Shown: positions 57,317 through 64,000 of the stretch, one piece after another
How positions within the stretch are numbered: position 1 is the stretch's first letter
How the letters are laid out: every line of letters begins with the position of its first letter
Origin: Streptomyces sporangiiformans
GTDB lineage: Bacteria; Actinomycetota; Actinomycetes; Streptomycetales; Streptomycetaceae
Direction: 5' to 3'
Assembly: GCF_005768555.2 (NCBI RefSeq)
Contig: NZ_VCHX02000083.1
Span: forward strand, 124,001 to 188,000
DNA length: 64,000 bases
The notes under the pieces: generated by a model
Databases searched by the model: none
Told to the model about the DNA's origin: nothing
What the model saw: the letters and a program-made list of their open reading frames with translations, nothing else
Position numbers and translations under genes: made by a program

Positions 57317-58608
57317 GGGAGATCTCCTGAGATCGGAACGAAGGGATGCTGCGGAAGGAAGGTCACCTGCGGGTGAAGCGGCGGGGGGGAGACCGCCTCG
57401 GCGGTGGCCGGGAGGTGCTGCCGGGTGATGGCCTCGGTGATGATCTCGGCGGTCGCGGGGGCCAGCGTGAGGCCCAGCATGCCGTGGCCCGAGGCGACGT
57501 AGACGTTGGGCAGCGGGTCCAGCCGGCCGATGACCGGCAGGCTGTCCGGGGTCATGGGCCGCAGGCCCGCCCAGGGGGCGGCCTCTCCCGGAGGGTTGTC
57601 CCAGCCGGTCAGGGAGTCAGCCGCGGCCTGCTTGATGGCGGCGACGCGCCGCGGGTTGACGCTCTCCTCCAGGCCGCCGAACTCCATCGTCCCGGCCAGG
57701 CGCAGGAATCCGTTCAGTGGGGTCACCGCGACCCGGGCGTCCTCCAGGGTCAGGGGAGTGCGCAGCGGCACGGGCGCGGGGGAGTAGTCGACGCTGTAGC
57801 CCTTGCCGGGGCGGATGGGCAGCGACACGCCGAGGGCCCGGGACATGCGTCCGGCCCAGACACCGGACGCCAGCAGCAGGCTGCCGCCGGTGAACTCGCC
57901 TTTGTCGGTGAGAACTCCGGTCACAGTGCCGCCCCGGCGCAGGAAACGGCGTACCGGTGTGTGCTCGTGGATCCGCACGCCCAGCTCCTGGCAGCGCTTG
58001 AGCAGGCCCTGGGTCAGGGAGTCGGGCTCGACCTGCCGGTCGTCCGGGAAGAACAGGCCGTGGCGGATACGGCCGTTCAGCACCGGTTCCCTGGCCTGGA
58101 CGGCGTCCCCGTGCAGGTGCTCGGGCAGCATGCCGAACCGCTCGAAGACATCCAGGGAGGCACACTGCTCCTCGTAACGGTCCCGGGTCTCGAAGGCCAA
58201 CAGGACGCCGGCCTTGTGCATCTCGAAGGAGACGCCGTCCCGGGTCCAGTCGTCGAGGAGGTCCATGGTCCCCTCGGCAAGGCGCAGTTGGATCTCCAGC
58301 CCGCGGCGGAAGTCCCGGGCCGTGCAGTGCCGGGCCATGCTCAGCATGAATTTCACGAAGCCCGGGGCGAGCGAGGGCTTGACGTACAGCGGGCTGTCCG
58401 GCTTCAGCATCCACTTCAGGGACTGCAGGATGACTCCGGGGGCCGGCACCGGTCCGCTCTCTGCCAGTGCGATCTTGGCCGCGTTGCCGTGCGTGGCGGC
58501 GGAGCCCGCGCGCCGGGCGTCCAGTACCACCACTTCGCAGCCGCTCTTGGCCAACCGATAGGCACTGGCCAGGCCGACGGCCCCGGCGCCGACGACGATG
58601 ATGCGCAT
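57313..58608 (-). CDS. D-amino-acid-dehydrogenase-like FAD enzyme (cis-4-hydroxy-D-proline oxidase)
   Basis: DadA/DAAO-type flavoprotein of 431 residues. VVGAGAVGLASAYRLA binds FAD at the N-terminus; GLRPMTPDSLPVIG and VYVASGHGMLGLTLAP close the fold at the C-terminus. It would oxidise cis-4-hydroxy-D-proline to the imine used by the DapA-type enzyme. It is the first gene of the hydroxyproline operon; AGGAGG lies 11 nt before the ATG, slightly far. A 23-bp perfect operator and a good promoter lie upstream. Confidence 0.85.
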   Translation of the reverse strand: MRIIVVGAGAVGLASAYRLAKSGCEVVVLDARRAGSAATHGNAAKIALAESGPVPAPGVILQSLKWMLKPDSPLYVKPSLAPGFVKFMLSMARHCTARDFRRGLEIQLRLAEGTMDLLDDWTRDGVSFEMHKAGVLLAFETRDRYEEQCASLDVFERFGMLPEHLHGDAVQAREPVLNGRIRHGLFFPDDRQVEPDSLTQGLLKRCQELGVRIHEHTPVRRFLRRGGTVTGVLTDKGEFTGGSLLLASGVWAGRMSRALGVSLPIRPGKGYSVDYSPAPVPLRTPLTLEDARVAVTPLNGFLRLAGTMEFGGLEESVNPRRVAAIKQAAADSLTGWDNPPGEAAPWAGLRPMTPDSLPVIGRLDPLPNVYVASGHGMLGLTLAPATAEIITEAITRQHLPATAEAVSPPPLHPQVTFLPQHPFVPISGDLP

Positions 58609-58678
58609 GGAGTCGTGTACCTCCTGACAGGGCGCGACCGGCGCCTCTTGCAGCGGGGCGGCAATCCCGAGGATGGTT

Positions 58679-58701
58679 CGCAGATTGTCAAACAATCTGC
58701 G
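58679..58701 (-). promoter_or_regulatory. 23-bp GntR/FadR-type operator of the hydroxyproline operon
   Basis: CGCAGATTGT-CAA-ACAATCTGCG is a perfect 10-3-10 dyad whose core TTGTCAAACAA fits the FadR-subfamily pattern TNGTNNNACNA. It begins 10 nt after the candidate -10, so bound repressor would block the start region. The same 3' half (ACAATCTGCG) occurs before the GntR gene. Confidence 0.75.
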
Positions 58702-58711
58702 CCTGGAGGTG

Positions 58712-58740
58712 ACGCTAAGCTCGGCGCCCGGCGCAGTCAA
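58712..58740 (-). promoter_or_regulatory. Candidate promoter of the hydroxyproline operon
   Basis: On the minus strand, TTGACT (58735-58740), a 17-nt spacer and TAGCGT (58712-58717) fit the vegetative TTGACN/TAGRRT pattern of Streptomyces. Start of transcription is predicted near 58705, just before the operator. Confidence 0.6.
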
Positions 58741-58835
58741 TAAGCCGCGGTGAACTTGTTCCGAATGAGCTTGCTCCTGCCTCCCGGAGGCTGCATCCCG
58801 CGGCCGCCGCGCACATGCGCGAGCGCACACGCAGA

Positions 58836-58861
58836 AGGGCCCCCACTGAAACGGGGGCCCT
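58836..58861 (-). terminator. Terminator of the SDR gene
   Basis: Perfect 9-bp stem (AGGGCCCCC and GGGGGCCCT) with an 8-nt loop, starting 19 bp after the SDR stop on the minus strand. Confidence 0.7.
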
Positions 58862-58879
58862 GAGCTGCGGAAATGACCA

Positions 58880-59476
58880 CTATGGAGCGTAGATCTGCCC
58901 GGTCTGGGCGCCCTCGACGGAACGGACGTACGCCTGGGCGACGTCGGCGAGATCGACCGACGCCATGCCCGGGAAGTAGTCGCCGTAGTCGGCGAGGCTC
59001 TCGGTGAAGACCGTGGGGCTGATCGCGTTGATGCGCTGCGGGGCGATCTCGATTGCGGCGGCACGCACGAATGCCTCCAGGGCGCCGTTGGCCATGGAGG
59101 CCGCACTGCCGGTGGGGATCGGTTCGCGGGCGAGTATGCCGGTGATCACGGTGAAGGAGCCCCGCTCCGCGATGTGGGGAACCCCCTGTCGCACCAGGTC
59201 GATCTGGCTGAGCACCTTGCCCCGGAAGGCGGCCAGGTAGTCCTCGGGCGTCATCTCGGTGACCGGCTTGTACGGCACGTCACCGGCGGCGCTCGCCACC
59301 GCGTCCACCCGGCCGGCCCGGTCGTACAGTTCGGTGATCTGTACCGGGTCGGTGATGTCGTAGCGCAGGTCACCGCCACCGCGTCCCACGGTCAGGACCT
59401 CGTGTCCGCGATCGCCGAGCGCCTTGTGGACGGCCGTACCGAGTGTGCCGGTGGCGCCGATGAGAAGAATCTTCAT
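58880..59476 (-). CDS. Short-chain dehydrogenase
   Basis: Small SDR of 198 residues. The NAD(P) loop is LLIGATGTLGTAVHKAL, not the canonical TGxxxGxG spacing but typical of atypical short SDRs. ITGILAREPIPTGSAASMANGALEAF covers the region where the usual YxxxK motif is replaced by SxxN-like residues, so classical catalysis is doubtful. It is divergent from a LysR gene across 70 bp, the usual regulator-target arrangement. A hairpin terminator follows. Confidence 0.85.
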   Translation of the reverse strand: MKILLIGATGTLGTAVHKALGDRGHEVLTVGRGGGDLRYDITDPVQITELYDRAGRVDAVASAAGDVPYKPVTEMTPEDYLAAFRGKVLSQIDLVRQGVPHIAERGSFTVITGILAREPIPTGSAASMANGALEAFVRAAAIEIAPQRINAISPTVFTESLADYGDYFPGMASVDLADVAQAYVRSVEGAQTGQIYAP

Positions 59477-59511
59477 GGCTGCGACGCTAGGCCCGGTCGG
59501 CAGTGTGCGGG

Positions 59512-59533
59512 AAATGCCTTCTGTAAAGCACTT
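59512..59533. promoter_or_regulatory. Candidate LysR box
   Basis: AAATGC-N10-GCACTT is an imperfect dyad with the T-N11-A core of LysR sites, in the 70-bp gap between the divergent SDR and LysR genes. Confidence 0.4.
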
Positions 59534-59546
59534 ATGCTCCAGGGTT

Positions 59547-60425
59547 ATGAATGTGGAGCTACGGCACCTGCGGGCGCTGGCCGCGATCGGCGACGAGGGC
59601 ACCATCACCGGTGCCGCGGCCGTGCTCCACATCAGCCAGCCCGCTCTCTCGCGCACTCTGGAGCAGTTGGAGAGCCGGGTCGGCGTGCGCCTGGTCGAGC
59701 GCACCACCCGCGCCCTGGCCCTCACCGAAGCCGGTCAACGGCTGTACGAGCGCGCCCACCTGATTCTCCATCAGCTGGACGACGCGCTGGCGGAAGTCGC
59801 GGCGGGGGTGCGGCCGCTGCGTATCGGTTTCGCCTGGGCCGCGCTCGGTGACCGTACCGTGCCGCTGCTGCGTACCTGGCGCGAGGAACACCCCGGCACC
59901 CCGCTGCGGGTGCACCGCGGCGACGACCCGGAGGCGGCTCTGCGTCGCGGGGAGATCGACGCGGCACTCCTGCGCACCATGCCCGCCCCGGGCGCCGGGC
60001 TGGAAGTGTGGCCGCTGTACCGGGAGAGGCGCTTGGCCGCCGTACCCGAGGATGATCCGCTCGCCCGGCGCCCAGCCGTGCGCCTGGCCGATCTCGCCGA
60101 CCGGTCGGTCGTGCTGTGTGCCACCGCCGCCACCACGGCCGGTCTCTGGCACGAGGGGCGACGCCCTCGGACGTTCGAGGTGGCCAACGTCGACGAGTGG
60201 CTCACCGTGATCGCCACGGGAGAGGCGGTCGGTGTCACCGCCGAGGCCACCGAGCACAGCCATCCGCATCCCGGCGTCCGCTACCTGCCACTCTCGGACG
60301 CACCCCCTGTGACGGTCCGCCTGGTCTGGCCGCGCACTCCCGCGCATCCGGCCACCCTCACTTTTCTCGATCATCTGCGGGACATGGCCCACGATATGAC
60401 CGGCGCCGAGAGTCTGGAGTCGTAG
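59547..60425 (+). CDS. LysR-family regulator
   Basis: Regulator of 292 residues. MNVELRHLRALAAIGDEGT opens the winged helix; AAAVLHISQPALSRTLEQLE is the recognition region and RLVERTTRALALTEAG the wing. A periplasmic-binding-like effector domain follows (LRIGFAWAALGDRTVPLL). It is divergent from the SDR gene, its likely target. The ATG has an AGGG site 3-6 nt upstream. Confidence 0.9.
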   Translation: MNVELRHLRALAAIGDEGTITGAAAVLHISQPALSRTLEQLESRVGVRLVERTTRALALTEAGQRLYERAHLILHQLDDALAEVAAGVRPLRIGFAWAALGDRTVPLLRTWREEHPGTPLRVHRGDDPEAALRRGEIDAALLRTMPAPGAGLEVWPLYRERRLAAVPEDDPLARRPAVRLADLADRSVVLCATAATTAGLWHEGRRPRTFEVANVDEWLTVIATGEAVGVTAEATEHSHPHPGVRYLPLSDAPPVTVRLVWPRTPAHPATLTFLDHLRDMAHDMTGAESLES

Positions 60426-60676
60426 CCACCGCCAGGAGAGCAACGGCCGGGCACGAACGCCGGCTTGCGCAAGAGAACCAGCGTGCTGGGTCGCCATGCT
60501 GTGCCGACGCGCCTGCGACCATCGTCGTGAAGTCGAACGGCACCTGCACCGAACAAGTAGGACGCCCTGCCCAGCGGGGCCTTCACCCATCCCCGTACAC
60601 CGGGCCCCAGGGCGTTCATCGACGCCATCCGGTTCTGAACCGCGCCGCGTGCCCGTCGTCCCTTCCACCGCTCCCA

Positions 60677-60700
60677 TAGAATGCGGTCTGACAATCTGCG
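60677..60700 (+). promoter_or_regulatory. gntR promoter -10 and operator half-site
   Basis: TAGAAT at 60677-60682 is a good -10, and GTCTGACAATCTGCG at 60686-60700 matches 13 of 15 bases of the hydroxyproline operator's right half plus core. The half-site abuts the GGAGG ribosome site at 60700-60704. No clear -35 is seen. The surrounding 60426-60708 gap shows no gene. Confidence 0.5.
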
Positions 60701-60708
60701 GAGGATGC

Positions 60709-61419
60709 ATGAGCGAGCACGCAGCGCAGGCCGCCGGTCCTAGGCCGGTCACCACCCAGACGCGCCGCGATGCCGTGGTGGACGAGCTCCGCCGCGCCAT
60801 CATGGCCGGCGAGCTGGAGGCCGGCCAGCGGGTGCGCGAGGTCCACATCGCCCAGCAGCTGGGCGTCAGCCGCCCGACCCTGCGCGAAGCCATCTACCAG
60901 TTGATCCACGAAGGGCTCCTTGAGCAGCAGCCTTATCGCGGAGTCGTCGTCACGTCGATCGACGAGAAGTTCATCACCGACATCGCGGCCGTCCGCGTGG
61001 CCCTGGAGACACTCGCGGCGCGGGCGTTGGCCGACGACCCCGACGGCTCCCGGAGGGCAGCGCTGGAGGCCGCGTGGCAGGAGTACCGCGACGCGCACGG
61101 ATCGCAGGACGCCGCACGCCTCCACCAGGCACACATCGCCCTGCACCGCACCATCTGGGACGGCTCCGACAACACCATGCTGAAGAGGCTCTGGCCCACC
61201 GTGGAAGCCCAGATCAACGTCGCCATCACGGTCGACGAGAGCACGCGGTCCGATCCCGACCGGGCCCTGAACGTCCACGAACAGCTGATCGACGCCATTC
61301 TCGGCGGCGACCCCGCAGTCATCGAGGCCGAAGTGGAACGTCACACCCGGGCGAGCGCCGACGAGCTGATCGAGATGATCGCCGAGCGAAAGCGCCGCGG
61401 AGAGGGCTCCGAGGCCTGA
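60709..61419 (+). CDS. GntR/FadR-family regulator, probably of hydroxyproline genes
   Basis: Regulator of 236 residues. The winged helix has RDAVVDELRRAIMAGELEAG and QQLGVSRPTLREAIYQLIHE; the FCD ligand domain has AAVRVALETLAARALAD and HIALHRTIW with the metal-binding His residues (HEQLIDAI, then VERHTRAS). GGAGG lies 4 nt before the ATG. Shared operator sequence with the promoter of the hydroxyproline operon 2 kb away is the evidence for its role. Confidence 0.88.
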   Translation: MSEHAAQAAGPRPVTTQTRRDAVVDELRRAIMAGELEAGQRVREVHIAQQLGVSRPTLREAIYQLIHEGLLEQQPYRGVVVTSIDEKFITDIAAVRVALETLAARALADDPDGSRRAALEAAWQEYRDAHGSQDAARLHQAHIALHRTIWDGSDNTMLKRLWPTVEAQINVAITVDESTRSDPDRALNVHEQLIDAILGGDPAVIEAEVERHTRASADELIEMIAERKRRGEGSEA

Positions 61420-61482
61420 TCAGTTCCGCGACCGTCCGTGGCCGCGCCCAACGATCCGCGGACCCAAGGTCGGGGTTCCCCG

Positions 61483-61537
61483 GACCGCCGGGCCCGGGTG
61501 CACGGGTGCGGATGCACGGGTCCCGGGACGGCCGGTC
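61483..61537. terminator. Possible bidirectional terminator
   Basis: An imperfect 16-bp stem (GACCGCCGGGCCCGGG with CCCGGGACGGCCGGTC) encloses two direct repeats of TGCACGGGT. It lies between the convergent GntR and glycoside hydrolase genes. Confidence 0.4.
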
Positions 61538-61568
61538 ATCCACCGGCGCCTCCCGGGACGTTCGCAGG

Positions 61569-64000
61569 CTACTTCTGCGTGAGCGGTGTGACGGCGACCC
61601 GGTCGATGACGGGTGCGTACGGGGATCGCTGGTCGTACTGGTTGTGGGTGTCGCCGTTGAAGTCGGGGAGTTCCTCCGCGGTGAAGGTGAGCCGGTTCGT
61701 GCCCTTCTCCAGGGTGACCGGGACGGTCAGGTCCCAGAAGTTGTTGAAGTGGAAGGTCGTCGGGAAGAGGACGCGACGGGCCGGTCCGCCGTTGACCGAG
61801 AGGTCGGCGTGACGGGCTACCGGGTCGGGGTTGTAGTGGGTGGCCGGGGCCTGTTCGGCGTTGGAGTAGCGGATGGTCAGCGCGTGCCGGCCGGAGCGCT
61901 CGGCGACGACGTCGAGGGTGAGGCCGTTGGCCTTGCCGTCGCCGACATCGGTGACCGCCTTCCCGCCGGAGGCGAAGCCGTAGGCGTCGGTCACCTTGGC
62001 GGCGCCGCTGACTGTGCCGTCCTCCGCCTGGTAGACCGTCGGCACCAGGGTGCCGTGGGAAGGCGTGACGCGCAGGCGGTCCAGGGCCAGTTCGCGTGAG
62101 GCACCGGTGACGGTGATCTTGTTGACGCCGCCGGACAGGAACACCCGGATGTCGTCCGTGCCCTTCTTGCCGCCCCCGACCTTGGGAACGTCGAGCTCCT
62201 CGCCGTTGAGGGAGAGGCCCGCCCGGCCGCCGCCGAGATGGTCGACGGACACGGTCGCCTCGCCGTCGGAAGGCGCGTGCACCCAGAAGGTTGTCGAGGC
62301 GTCCTTGGGCAGCGGCACCGTGCCGGGGCCGGACGCGCCGGAGCGGCTGTAGTCGGGCCGGGCTCCGGAGAGGGTCGCGTACTCCGCCTCGTAGATCGCC
62401 GGCGCGGTCACGCGCTCGTCGCGCAGCGACAGGTCGATCTTGTCGATGATCGCGTCGCCCTTGGTGACGCCCAGGTCCGGGTCCTTCGCGGCGAGCGTGA
62501 TCCGGTGCTTGCCGGCAGTCAGCTTAACCGAAGTATCGGTGTGGCCCCAGACCACCCACTTGTAGCCGAGCGGCAGCCGCAGCTCCTGCGGATCCTTGCC
62601 GTCCACGCGCAGGAAGACATTGGTGGGGCCCTGTTCCTTCACCCGGTCGTACAGGTTGTAGGAGTTGGCGAACACGCTCAGGTCGTACGTGCCGTCCTGC
62701 GGGACCTCCACGTCGAAGGCGAGCACTCCGTCGGAGCCGGTGCGCAGGCCTCCCACGTTGTAGGCGCCCGAAGTCGCGAACTTCCCGACCTGGCGGGGCG
62801 ATCCCTCAGGGCCGTTCTTGGAGTAGCCGCCGCCGGTGTAGGCGGCGTTCTCCGCCTCGTACGTCTTCCGCCAGCTCACAGAGGGTTCGGCCGGTGCTCC
62901 GCCGTTTCCGCCGGGGGAGAGGATGACCTGGTACGCCGACATCTCGTTCATACCGGTCATCGGGAGGGTGACGGTGCCGTCGGTACCGACCTGGATGTCC
63001 TGGTCCGCGAGCCGCAGCGGCTGGGCCGAGTCGCCGACCTGCCCGGTCCACGGGATCTCCTGCACGGTGGCATGCACCGTCGTGCCGAACAGTTCGGGGT
63101 CGATGTTCTGGAAGACGACGTCCGCGTCGCCGCTCTTGCCGCCGAAGATGGCCCGGGACTGCTTCTTGCCCTCGTCGAGCGTGGCGACACCCTGGAGGGT
63201 GTACTGCACGTTGGGGTGCGGGGCGGTCACCTCCACGGTGTGTCCGGTCATCTGGCCATAGGCATTGAACAGCCACCACTGGCCGTTGCCCTTGTTCGCC
63301 TCCACCGCCGAGTCGTTGAGGTTGCCGTCGATGTTCCAGTACGCAAGGTCGGCGTCGATCTTGGACTCCTCGATGGCGGAGACCCACTGGACGACCTGGC
63401 CGGGCACGGACAGATGGTAGTTGTGGCCGTACTCGTTGACGTTGATGGGCAGCGGCTCGATACCGACCTCCTTCTCCCACTGCCGGTACTTGGCGACACT
63501 CGTCCGGACCGCGGCGGGCGACGACAACTCGTGCCAGGTCATCACGTCAGGGACGACGTCGTTGGCCTTGGCGTACTGCAGGAAGCCCTTGACCTGGTCG
63601 TAGAGCACGCTGGTATTGGGTCCGGCGATGCGCGCCTTCGGGTCGAGGCTCTTGATGAGCTGGTAGGTCTCCTTCCACGCCGCGAAGTAGTGCTGCGGGT
63701 CCTTGAGCCAGGAGACCTTGTTGTAGCTCCAGTCACCGGTGCCGAACATGTTCCCTTCGGGTTCGTTGAAGGGCACGTAGACGACGTGGTCCTTGTAGTC
63801 GCCCATGGTCAGGACCTGTTCGACCTGTTTCTTGATCTTCGCCTTGAAGTCGGCGAGCCGCGCGGGGCCGTCCGCGCCCGGCCACTGGTAGGGGAAGCCG
63901 CGGTAGATGTCGGTCATGTAGATGTAGACGTCCTTGCCGCCGGAGTCCACGAACGGCGGCAGGACCTCGAGGGCGTCGGCCCCCGGGTGCTGGGGCCCGT
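61569..64000 (-). CDS. Large glycoside hydrolase with carbohydrate-binding modules (5' end outside the window)
   Basis: The frame stays open to the window edge, so the N-terminus (with a likely signal peptide) is missing. The visible ~810 residues start in a TIM-barrel hydrolase: VPFNEPEGN gives a likely acid/base Glu and INVNEYGHNYH a likely nucleophile Glu, as in GH39/GH30-like clan A enzymes. Then come a beta domain and several CBM6/CBM35-like modules, each opening with YEAENAAY, YEAEYATL or YQAEDGTV. A secreted polysaccharide-degrading enzyme is likely; the exact GH family is uncertain. Confidence 0.8.
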   Translation of the reverse strand, partial: GPQHPGADALEVLPPFVDSGGKDVYIYMTDIYRGFPYQWPGADGPARLADFKAKIKKQVEQVLTMGDYKDHVVYVPFNEPEGNMFGTGDWSYNKVSWLKDPQHYFAAWKETYQLIKSLDPKARIAGPNTSVLYDQVKGFLQYAKANDVVPDVMTWHELSSPAAVRTSVAKYRQWEKEVGIEPLPINVNEYGHNYHLSVPGQVVQWVSAIEESKIDADLAYWNIDGNLNDSAVEANKGNGQWWLFNAYGQMTGHTVEVTAPHPNVQYTLQGVATLDEGKKQSRAIFGGKSGDADVVFQNIDPELFGTTVHATVQEIPWTGQVGDSAQPLRLADQDIQVGTDGTVTLPMTGMNEMSAYQVILSPGGNGGAPAEPSVSWRKTYEAENAAYTGGGYSKNGPEGSPRQVGKFATSGAYNVGGLRTGSDGVLAFDVEVPQDGTYDLSVFANSYNLYDRVKEQGPTNVFLRVDGKDPQELRLPLGYKWVVWGHTDTSVKLTAGKHRITLAAKDPDLGVTKGDAIIDKIDLSLRDERVTAPAIYEAEYATLSGARPDYSRSGASGPGTVPLPKDASTTFWVHAPSDGEATVSVDHLGGGRAGLSLNGEELDVPKVGGGKKGTDDIRVFLSGGVNKITVTGASRELALDRLRVTPSHGTLVPTVYQAEDGTVSGAAKVTDAYGFASGGKAVTDVGDGKANGLTLDVVAERSGRHALTIRYSNAEQAPATHYNPDPVARHADLSVNGGPARRVLFPTTFHFNNFWDLTVPVTLEKGTNRLTFTAEELPDFNGDTHNQYDQRSPYAPVIDRVAVTPLTQK

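Noticed and set aside
60371..60694. Minus-strand open frame of about 107 codons between lysR and gntR
   Set aside because: No ribosome site, no conserved-looking core, and it overlaps the gntR promoter; likely chance frame in GC-rich DNA.

Overview
The window is high-GC actinobacterial chromosome, almost certainly Streptomyces or a close relative. It shows extreme third-position GC, many GTG starts, GGAGG-type ribosome sites, ATGA/GTGA gene overlaps, an ECF sigma factor beside DGPF (YCII) proteins, MEDS-domain regulators, an Rv1733c-family protein and a large secreted glycoside hydrolase with carbohydrate-binding modules. I see no rRNA, tRNA, CRISPR array, insertion sequence or prophage. The gene mix looks like accessory or chromosome-arm DNA.

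Layout. 0-6 kb: a D,D-carboxypeptidase, a short second Rho with a pyrimidine-rich leader, an APC permease, and a BlaI-type regulator / DUF6153 / DUF305 lipoprotein set (possibly metal-linked). 6-11.3 kb: an ArsR regulator, then a dormancy/hypoxia-like group (universal stress protein, PPK2, flavodoxin-domain protein, DUF1876, zinc alcohol dehydrogenase) with two DosR/OsdR-like boxes before the dehydrogenase. 11.4-18 kb: a methyltransferase, a P450, and an ECF42-type module of two DGPF proteins, the sigma factor, a small Arg-rich reading frame and an MFS exporter. Near-identical candidate sigma promoters flank the DGPF-sigma genes. 18-25 kb: a GH13 enzyme, a methyltransferase, a decayed thioesterase, a STAND ATPase without an HTH domain, and a MEDS-STAS / MEDS-kinase pair. 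25-29 kb: an OpuC-type compatible-solute ABC transporter.

29-34.6 kb is the most unusual part. It is a tightly coupled four-gene operon on the minus strand: an alpha/beta serine hydrolase, a CHAT-like protein that has lost its catalytic residues, an apparently active CHAT protease, and a C25/caspase-like protease. It has the form of a protease-activated effector system and I cannot match it to a named system.

34.8-48.6 kb: a serine hydrolase, a SnoaL-like protein, a CE7 esterase, an Rv1733c-like membrane protein, a molybdopterin oxidoreductase with its reductase, a quinone-oxidoreductase-like enzyme, a PrmC-like methyltransferase behind a possible leader-peptide attenuator, an enoate/dienoyl reductase with a PadR regulator, a small surface protein, the PTS-type dihydroxyacetone kinase (dhaKLM) and a methyltransferase. 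48.7-53.8 kb: an MFS exporter fused to three beta-sandwich repeats, Lrp and MarR regulators, and a RibD/DHFR-like protein. 53.8-61.4 kb: a hydroxyproline catabolic operon (oxidase, DapA-type deaminase, epimerase, frameshifted aldehyde dehydrogenase) with a 23-bp perfect operator. A related site lies before a FadR-type GntR gene about 2 kb away, with an SDR and a LysR regulator between them. The window ends inside a large glycoside hydrolase.

Three loci (universal stress protein, thioesterase remnant, aldehyde dehydrogenase) carry frameshifts, two of them at or next to homopolymer runs. Either they are pseudogenes or the assembly has uncorrected indels.
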